Source: Fodinibius sp034521915
Lineage (GTDB): Bacteria > Bacteroidota > Rhodothermia > Balneolales > Balneolaceae
Reading direction: 5' to 3'
Assembly: GCF_034521915.1 (NCBI RefSeq)
Contig: NZ_JAXHLU010000014.1
Location: 62,001 to 126,000, forward strand
Length of the DNA stretch: 64,000 nt
This document shows positions 44,334 through 52,324 of the stretch, in pieces. The notes under the pieces are model-generated. The model was not told the origin of the DNA. It searched no databases and was given only the letters and a program-made list of their open reading frames with translations. The stretch's first letter is position 1. Each line of letters begins with the position of its first letter. Position numbers and translations under genes: made by a program.

Positions 44334-44362
44334 CAGTACGAAAACAACGTTGCCAACGTACT
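44334..44362. repeat. Palindrome CAGTACG...CGTACTG
   Basis: Seven-base arms around a 15-nt loop that itself contains AACGTT. It ends seven bases before the CRY-DASH relic. Confidence 0.5.
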
Positions 44363-44368
44363 GTCTTC

Positions 44369-44476
44369 ATGACACTCGAGCAACAGAAATTGGCGGGTGT
44401 AGAAATAGGGAAAGATTATCCGGAACCTATGATTGATTTGGAAGCTTCGTATAAAGAGATAAGAAATCGGGAATAA
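44369..44476 (+). pseudogene. Relic of a second CRY-DASH 3' end
   Basis: 108 bases (36 codons including stop) align without gaps to the last 108 bases of the CRY-DASH gene (42009-42116), with 13 differences by my count. Nine are at third codon positions, three at first and one at second, and the reading frame is kept to a TAA. Similarity begins abruptly at the ATG; sequence upstream is repeat material. The divergence pattern means the fragment comes from a gene that evolved under protein selection, not from a recent copy of the neighbouring one. Confidence 0.88.
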
Positions 44477-44478
44477 AA

Positions 44479-44503
44479 AAGGCCGAAGAAAAACTTCGGC
44501 CTT
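44479..44503 (-). terminator. Hairpin with terminator character on the minus strand
   Basis: AAGGCCGAAG-aaaaa-CTTCGGCCTT, a 10-bp perfect stem. The T run lies on the minus-strand side (AAAAAA at 44475-44480 on plus), just past the CRY-DASH relic; on the plus strand it may be the relic gene's original terminator stem. Confidence 0.6.
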
Positions 44504-44605
44504 CGTGAATGGTATATCGCCGAATAGCGTTTATCCATCACATCGCAAAACATTAGTTAGAATGTTTTGCTCTATCACTATCCTTAATAAAAATACAATG
44601 TTCTT

Positions 44606-45142
44606 ATGAAGCTTACAAAAATCTTAACCGTTATGCTGGCATCCGTTGTGCTGCTGGCGTTTACACAAAATCCCGAAAAGGATAAAAAGGTTGACCACCA
44701 CAATAAAATTATATCCATTGCGCAGGATACCGATCAGTTATCTACTTTGGTGACTGCTGTAAAAGCAGCTGATCTGGTTGAAACGCTAAATGGTGAAGGA
44801 CCTTTTACGGTATTTGCTCCTACCAATCAGGCATTCAGTAACTTGCCGGATGGTACGCTGGATATGCTGCTGAAAGAAGAAAATAAAGGGCAGCTCCAAA
44901 GTATTTTAACCTATCACGTTGTTTCCGGTAAGATCATGTCTTCTGATCTTAAGGACGGTCAAATGGTAGAAACCGTGCAAGGAAATAAAATTAAGGTTTC
45001 GTTATCCGACGGAGCAATGATTAATGGCGCCAACGTAGTGAAGGCTGATGTTGAGGCTTCAAATGGCGTTGTTCACATCATTGATGCAGTGATTATGCCA
45101 TCTGATAATGAGGAGAAAGAAGATATGGAATCAGGTTATTAA
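44606..45142 (+). CDS. Fasciclin (FAS1) domain protein, exported
   Basis: It has 178 residues with an N-terminal hydrophobic signal segment (about 5-20), then one FAS1 domain: TLVTAVKAADLVETLNGEGPFTVFAPTNQAF (H1 motif region) and HIIDAVIMP (H2 motif) at the end. FAS1 proteins mediate adhesion or surface association; in bacteria they are often small secreted proteins of unknown partner. A short acidic tail follows. It is monocistronic, with a strong bidirectional terminator downstream. Confidence 0.9.
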   Translation: MKLTKILTVMLASVVLLAFTQNPEKDKKVDHHNKIISIAQDTDQLSTLVTAVKAADLVETLNGEGPFTVFAPTNQAFSNLPDGTLDMLLKEENKGQLQSILTYHVVSGKIMSSDLKDGQMVETVQGNKIKVSLSDGAMINGANVVKADVEASNGVVHIIDAVIMPSDNEEKEDMESGY

Positions 45143-45164
45143 TATCCTGATCATCCAAAAATTT

Positions 45165-45198
45165 AAAAGCGAGGAGTGTTTAGCTCCTCGCTTTTTTT
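45165..45198. terminator. Bidirectional terminator between fasciclin and DJ-1 genes
   Basis: AAAAGCGAGGAG/CTCCTCGCTTTT 12-bp stem with a 7-nt loop and a T tract on the plus side; the A-rich side serves the minus-strand gene. Confidence 0.9.
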
Positions 45199-45211
45199 AT
45201 TGTGAATATAT

Positions 45212-45793
45212 TTAATGAGTGATTTTGGTACCCAGCACATCAAGGAAAGCGCTCAGCCATTTGGGATGTCCCGGCCAGGCTGGAGATGTAACCAATTTGC
45301 CATCGACTACGACTTCGGTTACTTCCACATCTTTGTAATCGGCACCGGCGGCTTCCATCTCTGGTCCGCACGCGGGATAGGCCGTTAATGTTTTGCCGGT
45401 TATTACATCGGCTGCGGATAAAATCTGGAGTCCGTGACAAATAGCTGCAACGGGTTTGTCCTCCTCAAAGAAGTGACGAACCATATCCAATACGCCATCT
45501 TCGCGACGCAGGTATTCGGGAGCACGTCCACCGGCAACAACAAGTCCGTCGTAGTCAGCGGGATCAGCTTTATCGAAAGTAGCATTGAGGGCAAAATTAT
45601 GTCCCGGTTTTTCGGTATAGGTTTGATCTCCTTCAAAATCGTGAATAGCCGTTTTAACAGTGTCTCCCTTCTTTTTGCCGGGACAAACAGCATGCACCGT
45701 ATGGCCTACCATCTGCAGTGCCTGAAAAGGCACCATAATTTCATAATCCTCTCCAAAATCTCCTACAAGCATTAATAATTTTTTACCATCCAT
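45212..45793 (-). CDS. DJ-1/PfpI-family protein
   Basis: It has 193 residues in the class I glutamine amidotransferase-like superfamily. The nucleophilic cysteine lies in the elbow VAAICHGLQIL (about 118), with the Glu of the acid pair in VGDFGEDYEI (about 15) and YDGLVVAGGRAPEYLR as the typical strand-turn. TAYPACGPEMEAAGA and TSPAWPGHPKWL are shared with PfpI/YhbO-type enzymes. Members act as deglycases, chaperones or proteases, and the activity of any one is debated. It is transcribed alone. Confidence 0.9.
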   Translation of the reverse strand: MDGKKLLMLVGDFGEDYEIMVPFQALQMVGHTVHAVCPGKKKGDTVKTAIHDFEGDQTYTEKPGHNFALNATFDKADPADYDGLVVAGGRAPEYLRREDGVLDMVRHFFEEDKPVAAICHGLQILSAADVITGKTLTAYPACGPEMEAAGADYKDVEVTEVVVDGKLVTSPAWPGHPKWLSAFLDVLGTKITH

Positions 45794-45973
45794 AATAAAT
45801 TTTGATTAGTTAGAATTAATAGTGTTATGGTAGCTTTTGTATTATCGCTATTGTATTAACTTCAGATTGACAATCAGCGTTCTGTATTCATCTTTCTTAT
45901 TGTAACAATGATATTAGATAGACGTAATTATAGCTGAATAAGAAATAAGATGGAGATTAAAGTAGGATACGAT

Positions 45974-47863
45974 ATGAATAAACAATGTTGGTTTTTGATA
46001 GCATTATCGTTGTTGATTCTTGGGCTCAATTCAGGTGATGTTTTTGCACAACAAAATCAGGATAAATCGATAGTTGCAGATATTGATTCCCTGGAAGCGA
46101 CCGTCGATTCATTACTGCAGGAAAATAATATACCGGGAGCGGGGATAGCGTTGGTGCATAAGGATTCTGTTATCTGGTCTGGCGGGGTAGGCTATGCGGA
46201 TTATGAGGATAAAAAGCCGGTAACTGCTGATCATCTGTTTCGGGTTGGGTCTATCTCGAAAACATTTGTGGCTATGGGCATTTTGCAGCTTGTGGAAGAA
46301 GGAAAACTGAGCCTTAATGACAAGGTTCAGGAGTTGGTTCCCAATATTGAAATTAAAAACCCGTGGAAAGAAACGGATCCGGTACGGGTAAAGCATCTGC
46401 TTGAGCACACTTCGGGATTTGATGATATGCACTTTAACGAGTTTTATAATACTCAGCATGATCCCAATATATCGCTTGAAAAAGCGCTGCGTATTAATCC
46501 GAAATCAAGAGTAGTACGCTGGCGGCCGGGTACACGGTATTCATATTCCAATCCGGGCTATGCGATAGCGGGTTATATCATTGAAAAAGTAACCGGTCAG
46601 TCGTACGAAGATTATCTGCGGAAGAGCATATTAACCCCACTGGATATGAAGAAGTCTTCGTTTGCTTACAGTGATTCTGTAAAAGAAGCATTGGTTACGG
46701 GTTACAAAGGAGAATATGAGCCGGTGGAGTATCAGCATATCTATTTGCGTCCGGCGGGCATGTTGCACTCCTCACCCGCTGATATGGCAAAGTTTGTTCA
46801 GCTATTGCTAAATGATGGTTCACTTGATGGGCAGGAATTTATTGCGGATAGCTTAGTTGAGAGGATGGAGACAACAGAGACAACGCTCGCTGCCAAACAT
46901 GGATTTACCAAGGGCTACGGACTGGGAATTACAAACTCTGAAATGGCCGGTTATCCCAACCTGAATCACGGTGGCGGAATCGATGGTTATCTGTCGCAGT
47001 ATATGTATTTCCCGGAATATGATTTGGGATACGTGCTGTTGTTGAATAGCTCTAATGGGTTTGGTGATATCAGAGAAGCGATCACAAAATTTCTACTGCA
47101 AAATGTCAAAAAACCGGAACCACAATCTACCGTTGACCTATCCGAAGAACAGTTGGAGCAATACGAGGGCTATTACGAATATCGCAGTCCACGCAATCAA
47201 CTTTTTATGCCCCTGAATGTATTATCAGCTGGATTAACACTTGAAGTATTGGATGACACATTGCAATCCATAGGATTTATGGAGTCTCCCAAGCCACTGT
47301 TACCTGTTTCGGAAAATAAATTTCGCAGGGAAGGCAAAACAATGGCCTCAACCTTTTTTATGAATACGGAAGAGTACGGGCAGGTAATGCAGCATGATGG
47401 TACTTTCTATGTCAAAACTGGAAGCTGGAAAAAGGTTGTCTATCGCGGGGCGTTTTTCGGTGGCCTGGGGATGTTGGCAACCTTATTGTTGTTCAGCTTG
47501 TTCTGGATACCGTTTGAAGGTTATCGCAAATACAGCTCAAAGCATTCGCCATTTTCATATCAGTCACTTTTCTGGTGGCCGTTTGCCGCCCTGTGTAGCA
47601 TTGGATTGTTAGTGTTGGGGGCATCGCAGATTGAACTGTTAACAATCGGAGAACGAACGTTTGCTGCAATGGCAATTACCGCAGCTACCTATTTGTTTGG
47701 GATAAGCTCTGTTGGTGCACTGTGGACAAGCTTGCGTAGTTGGCAAAAGGAGATTCATCCTGCTATGAAAATTTACTTCACCATTATTTCAGTAACCTTA
47801 ATAGGATTCACCCTGTTCTTTATCTACTGGGATTGGATGGGGCTGCGTCTTTGGGCTTATTAA
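45974..47863 (+). CDS. Serine hydrolase of the beta-lactamase class C/AmpH type with C-terminal membrane helices
   Basis: It has 629 residues from the ATG at 45974 (AGGA upstream); the frame could start at 45950, but the signal peptide (cleavage after GDVFAQ) fits 45974 better. The penicillin-binding-like catalytic domain has the SxxK motif SISK in RVGSISKTFVAMG (about 95), YSN in RYSYSNPGYAIAGY and HGGGIDGY. A domain of about 120 residues follows, then four predicted membrane helices (about 500-625). The combination resembles D-Ala-D-Ala carboxypeptidase/esterase relatives in Bacteroidota; true beta-lactamase activity is unlikely to be its role. Confidence 0.87.
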   Translation: MNKQCWFLIALSLLILGLNSGDVFAQQNQDKSIVADIDSLEATVDSLLQENNIPGAGIALVHKDSVIWSGGVGYADYEDKKPVTADHLFRVGSISKTFVAMGILQLVEEGKLSLNDKVQELVPNIEIKNPWKETDPVRVKHLLEHTSGFDDMHFNEFYNTQHDPNISLEKALRINPKSRVVRWRPGTRYSYSNPGYAIAGYIIEKVTGQSYEDYLRKSILTPLDMKKSSFAYSDSVKEALVTGYKGEYEPVEYQHIYLRPAGMLHSSPADMAKFVQLLLNDGSLDGQEFIADSLVERMETTETTLAAKHGFTKGYGLGITNSEMAGYPNLNHGGGIDGYLSQYMYFPEYDLGYVLLLNSSNGFGDIREAITKFLLQNVKKPEPQSTVDLSEEQLEQYEGYYEYRSPRNQLFMPLNVLSAGLTLEVLDDTLQSIGFMESPKPLLPVSENKFRREGKTMASTFFMNTEEYGQVMQHDGTFYVKTGSWKKVVYRGAFFGGLGMLATLLLFSLFWIPFEGYRKYSSKHSPFSYQSLFWWPFAALCSIGLLVLGASQIELLTIGERTFAAMAITAATYLFGISSVGALWTSLRSWQKEIHPAMKIYFTIISVTLIGFTLFFIYWDWMGLRLWAY

Positions 47864-47870
47864 TGGAGGT

Positions 47871-47990
47871 CTTTGTAAAACTCATCCGATGGGTACGAAA
47901 GAGTTTTGTTGATCCATCCGGCCGCAAATTCAGCGGGCGGATGTAATAGTAATTGAAAACCTTTTGCTATTCAAGTGGTAAGCCAATTAT
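47871..47990. repeat. Partial copy of the AGGnCTTTGTAAAAC element
   Basis: GGAGGTCTTTGTAAAACTC matches the left terminal repeat of the 36582 element at most positions. An AAAACTC/GAGTTTT hairpin and a CATCCG/CGGATG hairpin follow. No matching right terminus is seen, so this is a degenerate or solo end. It lies between convergent genes and may serve as a terminator. Confidence 0.5.
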
Positions 47991-48454
47991 TGGTTTCGGC
48001 TGCAGTAGTCAATGAGGCGGCTGATAAATGTTCGTTGGGCCGGATTGATTTTCTTGCGTGCTTCAAATGGACCGAAGTATTCTATCCGGTCAATTTCGGG
48101 GAATAATTCCGTTTTTCCGGAATTGGGCGGCCACTCCATTTTGAACTCATTGGGTGCAAAGATAAAATCGTCGGGGATCTGATATTCCACTGCCCAGCAG
48201 TAAACGGTTTTACCACCTTTCTGCTTTACCGAATCCAGTTCAATAAATTCTCCTTTCGGGATAAAACCGAGCTCTTCTTCGAATTCGCGCTTGGCGGCAT
48301 GGAGCAAATCTTCATCTTGTTCCACTTCTCCTTTGGGGATTGACCATGCTCCTTCATCCTTATCCCACCAGTATGGTCCACCCGGATGAGCCAACAATAC
48401 TTCTAAACTGGGTTTACGATTGAAGAGCAGTATACCCGCACTTAAATTTGACAA
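47987..48454 (-). CDS. Nudix hydrolase
   Basis: It has 155 residues. The Nudix box is complete: GEVEQDEDLLHAAKREFEEELGF (Gly, then Glu, then REXXEE with metal-binding glutamates). It is preceded by SIPKGEVE and an N-terminal SAGILLFNR. Nudix proteins hydrolyse nucleoside diphosphates linked to another moiety; the PKG and WAVEYQ parts recall Ap4A-type and DUF-like Nudix of Bacteroidota, but the substrate is not predictable. It overlaps by 7 bases an unlikely upstream extension of the next plus-strand gene, so the two genes are divergent. Confidence 0.88.
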   Translation of the reverse strand: MSNLSAGILLFNRKPSLEVLLAHPGGPYWWDKDEGAWSIPKGEVEQDEDLLHAAKREFEEELGFIPKGEFIELDSVKQKGGKTVYCWAVEYQIPDDFIFAPNEFKMEWPPNSGKTELFPEIDRIEYFGPFEARKKINPAQRTFISRLIDYCSRNQ

Positions 48455-48528
48455 AATTTATAATTCTATGTTGGTTAGTAATTATTAAAGGAAGAGAGAA
48501 TAAAATAATAATAAGATGTGGTGAAGAG

Positions 48529-49173
48529 ATGAAAAAAATAATTCTGTGGGTTGGGACAGGGATTGTGGTAACGGGAGTGGCTTTCTTTATACCCTCTCAA
48601 ACGGGCAGCATATGGCCGTCAGTAATAGCGAGCAGTATTGCAGTTTTTGTTTATTTAATTGTCTTAATGGTGGTAATGCTGCCGAAAATTACATCAGGTA
48701 CCAAACGGAAGATGATGGGTTGGACACTATCGTTGCTTATTATTGGGTCAGCGGTTTCTGCTGCAATAAGTTATGTGAGTACGCAGCGACAGGCCGATAC
48801 GCTTTCGGAAATTCGATATACCATTGATTCAAAAGTTGCTGAGCTCTATGTAAAAAAACCGATGCTTAAAACCTTGCGGGCCTATCATTCAGAGGACAGA
48901 GTTGACGATTCAGCCATTGGGAGCCTTTTTGTGCAGAAATATGATTCCCTTATTACCAAAGACAGCCTATTTGCACATGAAGGCATTAAAGACAATAAGA
49001 TGCTGACGATTTACCTTGCCAAAGCCAATCAGGACAGTATCGTTCTCATTACCGAATCAAGCTATATTGATGGTAAAAATGCCGATTATCAAAACTTTTC
49101 GGGAGCGAGGGGACAATATCAAACAAAGGGTATTTTAACAACAAATGGGGTGCATTATGAGCGAACAAACTAA
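48529..49173 (+). CDS. Membrane protein of unknown function (first of two)
   Basis: It has 214 residues from the ATG at 48529, preceded by GAAGAG; a longer frame from 48448 overlaps the Nudix gene and has no conserved look. Three predicted helices lie in the first ~85 residues (IILWVGTGIVVTGVAFFI, IASSIAVFVYLIVLMVVM, MMGWTLSLLIIGSAVSAAIS), followed by a soluble domain of about 130 residues facing the periplasm or cytosol. I do not recognise the family. Its stop overlaps the next gene by 17 bases, so the two act as a unit. Confidence 0.7.
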   Translation: MKKIILWVGTGIVVTGVAFFIPSQTGSIWPSVIASSIAVFVYLIVLMVVMLPKITSGTKRKMMGWTLSLLIIGSAVSAAISYVSTQRQADTLSEIRYTIDSKVAELYVKKPMLKTLRAYHSEDRVDDSAIGSLFVQKYDSLITKDSLFAHEGIKDNKMLTIYLAKANQDSIVLITESSYIDGKNADYQNFSGARGQYQTKGILTTNGVHYERTN

Positions 49174-49924
49174 ACAATCTGATACTTACAGTTGGCTGCC
49201 GTGGGCTGTTGCGGCCTCGGTTACAATTTTAATTGCGGTAAGCATGGCATTTTTAGATGTGTTACCCGAAAATATTAGTCTAATGCCATGGGATAGAGCG
49301 TCCGGAGTAGATACGATGCGAGCCATCAACGAATTTAGTGATGGGAATATCGATATGGGGAACTATTGGAATGCGCGTTGGTGGGCGCTTGGCGGTATAA
49401 TTCTGTTTTTTATTATCGGTCCTTCAATGTGGATATTTACCGAAATCAATAATGAAAAGAAGCCTGAACCTTCTGATGTCCTAAATAAGGGCCTTGGCTG
49501 GTATGTGGGCACAGTGCTGGTCGCTTTGGTGCTATTATATGCTGTGCCGGGCACTGCTGTGAAAGCCTATATTTTTCAAAATACTTGGGAAAGTGCAGAT
49601 AAAAGCCGTACAGCTGATCAGATTCGAGGTGATTTATTGACAATGGGTTTAGAGCTTTCAGAGCAGTATTATCTTTCGGATGGAAAAGTTGAGACTCTTA
49701 ACCTTAAACATCTTAACAGTAAACCCAACGATGCGTATACCTATGTATTGGAGAAGGATAATCAAGACTCTGTAATGACTGTTTACGGTATTGGAAATAT
49801 TGAGGTTGGGAACCCTGAATTTAAGAATGCAAACGGTCAAAAGGGAAAGATGCAGCTTACCTTAGAGGTAGACCCCGATGGTGAAATCATTCAGTTTGTA
49901 AACGAAAATACAAACAAGCCTTGA
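49157..49924 (+). CDS. Membrane protein of unknown function (second of two)
   Basis: It has 255 residues from the ATG at 49157 (GGGGTG upstream); 49145 is possible. Three helices (WLPWAVAASVTILIAVSMAFL; WWALGGIILFFIIGPSMWIF; GWYVGTVLVALVLLYAVPG) surround a loop with MPWDRASGVDTMRAINEFS, followed by a soluble ~125-residue tail ending VNENTNKP. Its plan (helices, then soluble tail ending in beta strands) resembles its upstream partner. Family not recognised. It converges with the SDR gene. Confidence 0.7.
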   Translation: MSEQTKQSDTYSWLPWAVAASVTILIAVSMAFLDVLPENISLMPWDRASGVDTMRAINEFSDGNIDMGNYWNARWWALGGIILFFIIGPSMWIFTEINNEKKPEPSDVLNKGLGWYVGTVLVALVLLYAVPGTAVKAYIFQNTWESADKSRTADQIRGDLLTMGLELSEQYYLSDGKVETLNLKHLNSKPNDAYTYVLEKDNQDSVMTVYGIGNIEVGNPEFKNANGQKGKMQLTLEVDPDGEIIQFVNENTNKP

Positions 49925-49931
49925 TATTTAT

Positions 49932-50657
49932 CTACATTCGGTTCCAGGCCCAGTTCGGTATCAGTTTTACAAACCACCCCACAAGGCGCCAGCGCTTAGT
50001 AATATAGGCTTCGTTCTTTTGTTTTTCGATGGCTTCTGCAATTTGTTTTGCTGCTTTTTTTGTTGGTTGTACCCAAAACAGATCCTTTTTACCCTCGGTC
50101 ATCTCGGATTCTACAAAGCCGGGCATGATGGTGGATACTGCAATATCGGCATCAGAATGGTTGGCCTTTTGGCGGTATCCCTGCAGGTAAGTATTTACAA
50201 ATGACTTTGAAGCGTTATATGGAATATTTAAACCCCATCCGAAAAGACCGGCTACCGATGAAATTCCAACAATATGTCCGTGTCCCTGTTCTTCAAACAG
50301 GTTAAAAGCATAACTGCCAAGATTGGCAAATCCCCGCACGTTCACATCAATTACGTGAAGATCGGGCTCACGTCCCACTGATTCTTGCTGATAATTCGAA
50401 ACCCCGGAATTCAGCACGATGATATCCAGTCCGCCCATATCTTTTTTAAGCTGATCGAGTTGGGAAATAGCATCATCAAGATCAGTGACATCCATATACT
50501 GAATGTAGGTATTTGTTTTTAGCTGATTGCGAAGTTCTTCCAGCCGTTCAAGGCGGCGCCCCGTGGCTCCAACAGTATATCCACGATTGTGCATTTCAAC
50601 CGCCAGCGCCCGGCCAATGCCCGAGGTTGCTCCAATAATAGCTACTTTTTTCTTCAT
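49932..50657 (-). CDS. Short-chain dehydrogenase/reductase
   Basis: It has 241 residues, classical SDR. The NAD(P) motif is IIGATSGIGRALAVEM (TGxxxGxG form, with Ala at the first Gly-rich site), then MDVTDLDDA, NSGVS (NNAG variant), the catalytic Ser in GISSVAG and YNASK (Tyr and Lys). The Arg-Arg after strand 2 (TGRRLERL) suggests NADPH preference. Its ATG overlaps the BtuF-like stop (ATGA), so it is downstream in that operon. The substrate is unknown. Confidence 0.9.
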   Translation of the reverse strand: MKKKVAIIGATSGIGRALAVEMHNRGYTVGATGRRLERLEELRNQLKTNTYIQYMDVTDLDDAISQLDQLKKDMGGLDIIVLNSGVSNYQQESVGREPDLHVIDVNVRGFANLGSYAFNLFEEQGHGHIVGISSVAGLFGWGLNIPYNASKSFVNTYLQGYRQKANHSDADIAVSTIMPGFVESEMTEGKKDLFWVQPTKKAAKQIAEAIEKQKNEAYITKRWRLVGWFVKLIPNWAWNRM

Positions 50658-51600
50658 GGTAATGCGGAAACCATTTGTTGAAATTGATGGTTAGCAAGGT
50701 TAATCCACTCGGGATGTTCTTCTTTTCGAAATAGCGATGGATGGATAATCTCAGCCAAGATACGAGCCGAATCTACAAGACGAGGTCCCGGCCGGTTGAA
50801 ATAGTGATCGCCATCGGCAATATATACCTGCTTGTTTTGTACTGCACGGAGTTGATTCCAACCATCTCGAGAGGTAAGCGTTGAAATTTCTGAAAGGGAT
50901 TGATCGATGGAGTAACCACAGGGAATAATGGTGATAATATCGGGATCGAGTCGTTGAACGGTATCGAAGGAAATTTGCGGAGAATGATTGCCTGTCTCAG
51001 CGCCCACGGGAATACCACCTGCAACTTGTGAACGAGCTCCGGAATCCAGTTTCCGGCCGTCATCAGCGGATCCATCCACTCGATAGAAAGCACCTTGGGC
51101 GGAGTAAGCTCAATCGTTTTTTGCTGGATCTCCTGCAGTTCCGATTTCATGCGTCCGGTAAGTTCCTCAGCTGCTTCATTTGCATCAATAGCATCAGCGA
51201 TAGTACGGATGGATTGTACCCAGCTTGATAAATCCGTGGGAGAAACCGAGACAATTTTTACGTGCTCACCGAGCGTTTGGCGAACGGCTTGTTTTACATC
51301 ATCAAGCGAAGCAGCGCAAACTTCACAGTGATCTTGGGTAAGAATAATATCCGGCTTTAATTCCGCTAACTTTTCTTCATTCACCCGGTAAACTGAAAGT
51401 CCCTCTTGCAATAATGCCTTTACTCGTTGATCGATCTCATAGCTGCTTCCGTCCGGCTTAAACTTCGGCTCGGTACAGGCCGGGAGTGTAGTAATATCAT
51501 CGGGATAATTACATTCATGGGATCGGCCAACGAGCTTATCCTTTTTGCCGAGAGCCTCAACGATTTCGGTAGTGCTGGGCAGTAGTGAAACTATACGCAT
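50654..51600 (-). pseudogene. Cobalamin-binding (BtuF-like) protein, frameshifted
   Basis: Periplasmic-binding-protein fold without a signal peptide, as in the common MRIVSLLPSTTEIVEALG family. An upstream ATG (51636) adds 12 unlike residues. Frame one runs to ...LMTAGNWIPELVHK and then gives unrelated sequence. The other frame continues ...AGGIPVGAETGNHSPQISFDTVQRLDPDIITIIPCG and the expected GRDGW...NQVYIADGDHYFNRPGPRLVD pattern to 50654. Restoring one base near 51021-51033 joins them as ELVHxVAGGIPVG. The gene is followed by the SDR gene with ATGA overlap. Confidence 0.82.
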
Positions 51601-51769
51601 AGAGAATATTTCTAGAGTGAAGTACCGATAACTCAACTAAGTAAAAGGAATTTCCGAAACTCTAAAAAGGTTATTTTACTTGAATACTGAAAATAAAGAG
51701 TTTTTAGCGTATTGAACGATTGATAAAAAAATTCCTATATTAATTCAGTTTTAAATATACAATTATCAG

Positions 51770-52180
51770 TTGACAACACTTAAAAAGACATATCGTTTTG
51801 CAGCAGTATTTACACTGCTCCTGTTTTTAGGTAACATAGTGTTGCCTGCCGGAGCTGCGGCAATGAACCTGCATTGTGATATTAATAATCATGCGAATAC
51901 TATGCATGATTGTTGTGATCAAACTGAGATGGCCAATCACTCAGAGACAGAAAATGATGATTGTATGGTACTCTCCTTTTGTGAGCAGGTTGTGAACAGC
52001 GAACAATCTGATATCCCAGCGGTCTTACAGCATACAAAAATTGTTCTTGCTGCAGATTTAACAGGTGAGTTCAATATTCCCTTGTCCGACGACGATGACC
52101 CTGAAATTTTTAGGGATCAATCTGTCCAACAACAATATGCTCCTCCCATCTTTTTACTGAATAGCGTTTTTCTGAATTAG
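51770..52180 (+). CDS. Cys/His-rich exported protein leading the copper efflux island
   Basis: It has 136 residues starting at TTG; there is no ATG before the hydrophobic segment. The signal segment (FAAVFTLLLFLGNIVLPAGAA) is followed by a metal-ligand-rich stretch: HCDINNHANTMHDCC, MANHSE, CMVLSFC. The C-terminus YAPPIFLLNSVFLN resembles the end of HYC_CC_PP-type and CopL-like proteins of metal-resistance loci. No domain can be assigned firmly. Its position 144 bases before the CusA-type gene suggests copper/silver binding in the periplasm; this is inference from ligands and context. Confidence 0.72.
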   Translation: MTTLKKTYRFAAVFTLLLFLGNIVLPAGAAAMNLHCDINNHANTMHDCCDQTEMANHSETENDDCMVLSFCEQVVNSEQSDIPAVLQHTKIVLAADLTGEFNIPLSDDDDPEIFRDQSVQQQYAPPIFLLNSVFLN

Positions 52181-52229
52181 CGAGTGCCCACACTTCTTGT
52201 TAAGCCTGAATTCCTTTAGGCCATTCTTT

Positions 52230-52285
52230 ACGCATCACGCAATACGCATCATGATCGATTTAAAAGAAACGCATTTCGTATTGCG
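52230..52285. repeat. Direct and inverted repeats in the leader of the efflux operon
   Basis: ACGCATCA occurs at 52230-52237 and 52244-52251. CGCAATACG (52238-52246) is inverted as CGTATTGCG (52277-52285), giving a 9-bp stem with a 30-nt loop, 40 bases before the CusA start. It could be a control site or a remnant repeat. Confidence 0.45.
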
Positions 52286-52324
52286 GGTTACACATTATTA
52301 CAACGCTAATTCAGTAGTACTTCA

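Larger units (their letters stand above)
43845..44368. other. Gene-free region rich in repeat remnants
   Basis: About 520 bases without a credible gene. It contains an AT-rich part (43850-44100), a CTCTCTAATTTTGGGGAGAGG stretch near 44191 of the kind found in dispersed repeats, the AAGGTCGCCGACGCTT repeat (44254-44269) shared with 56212-56227, a CAGTACG...CGTACTG palindrome (44334-44362), and then the CRY-DASH relic. Confidence 0.6.
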
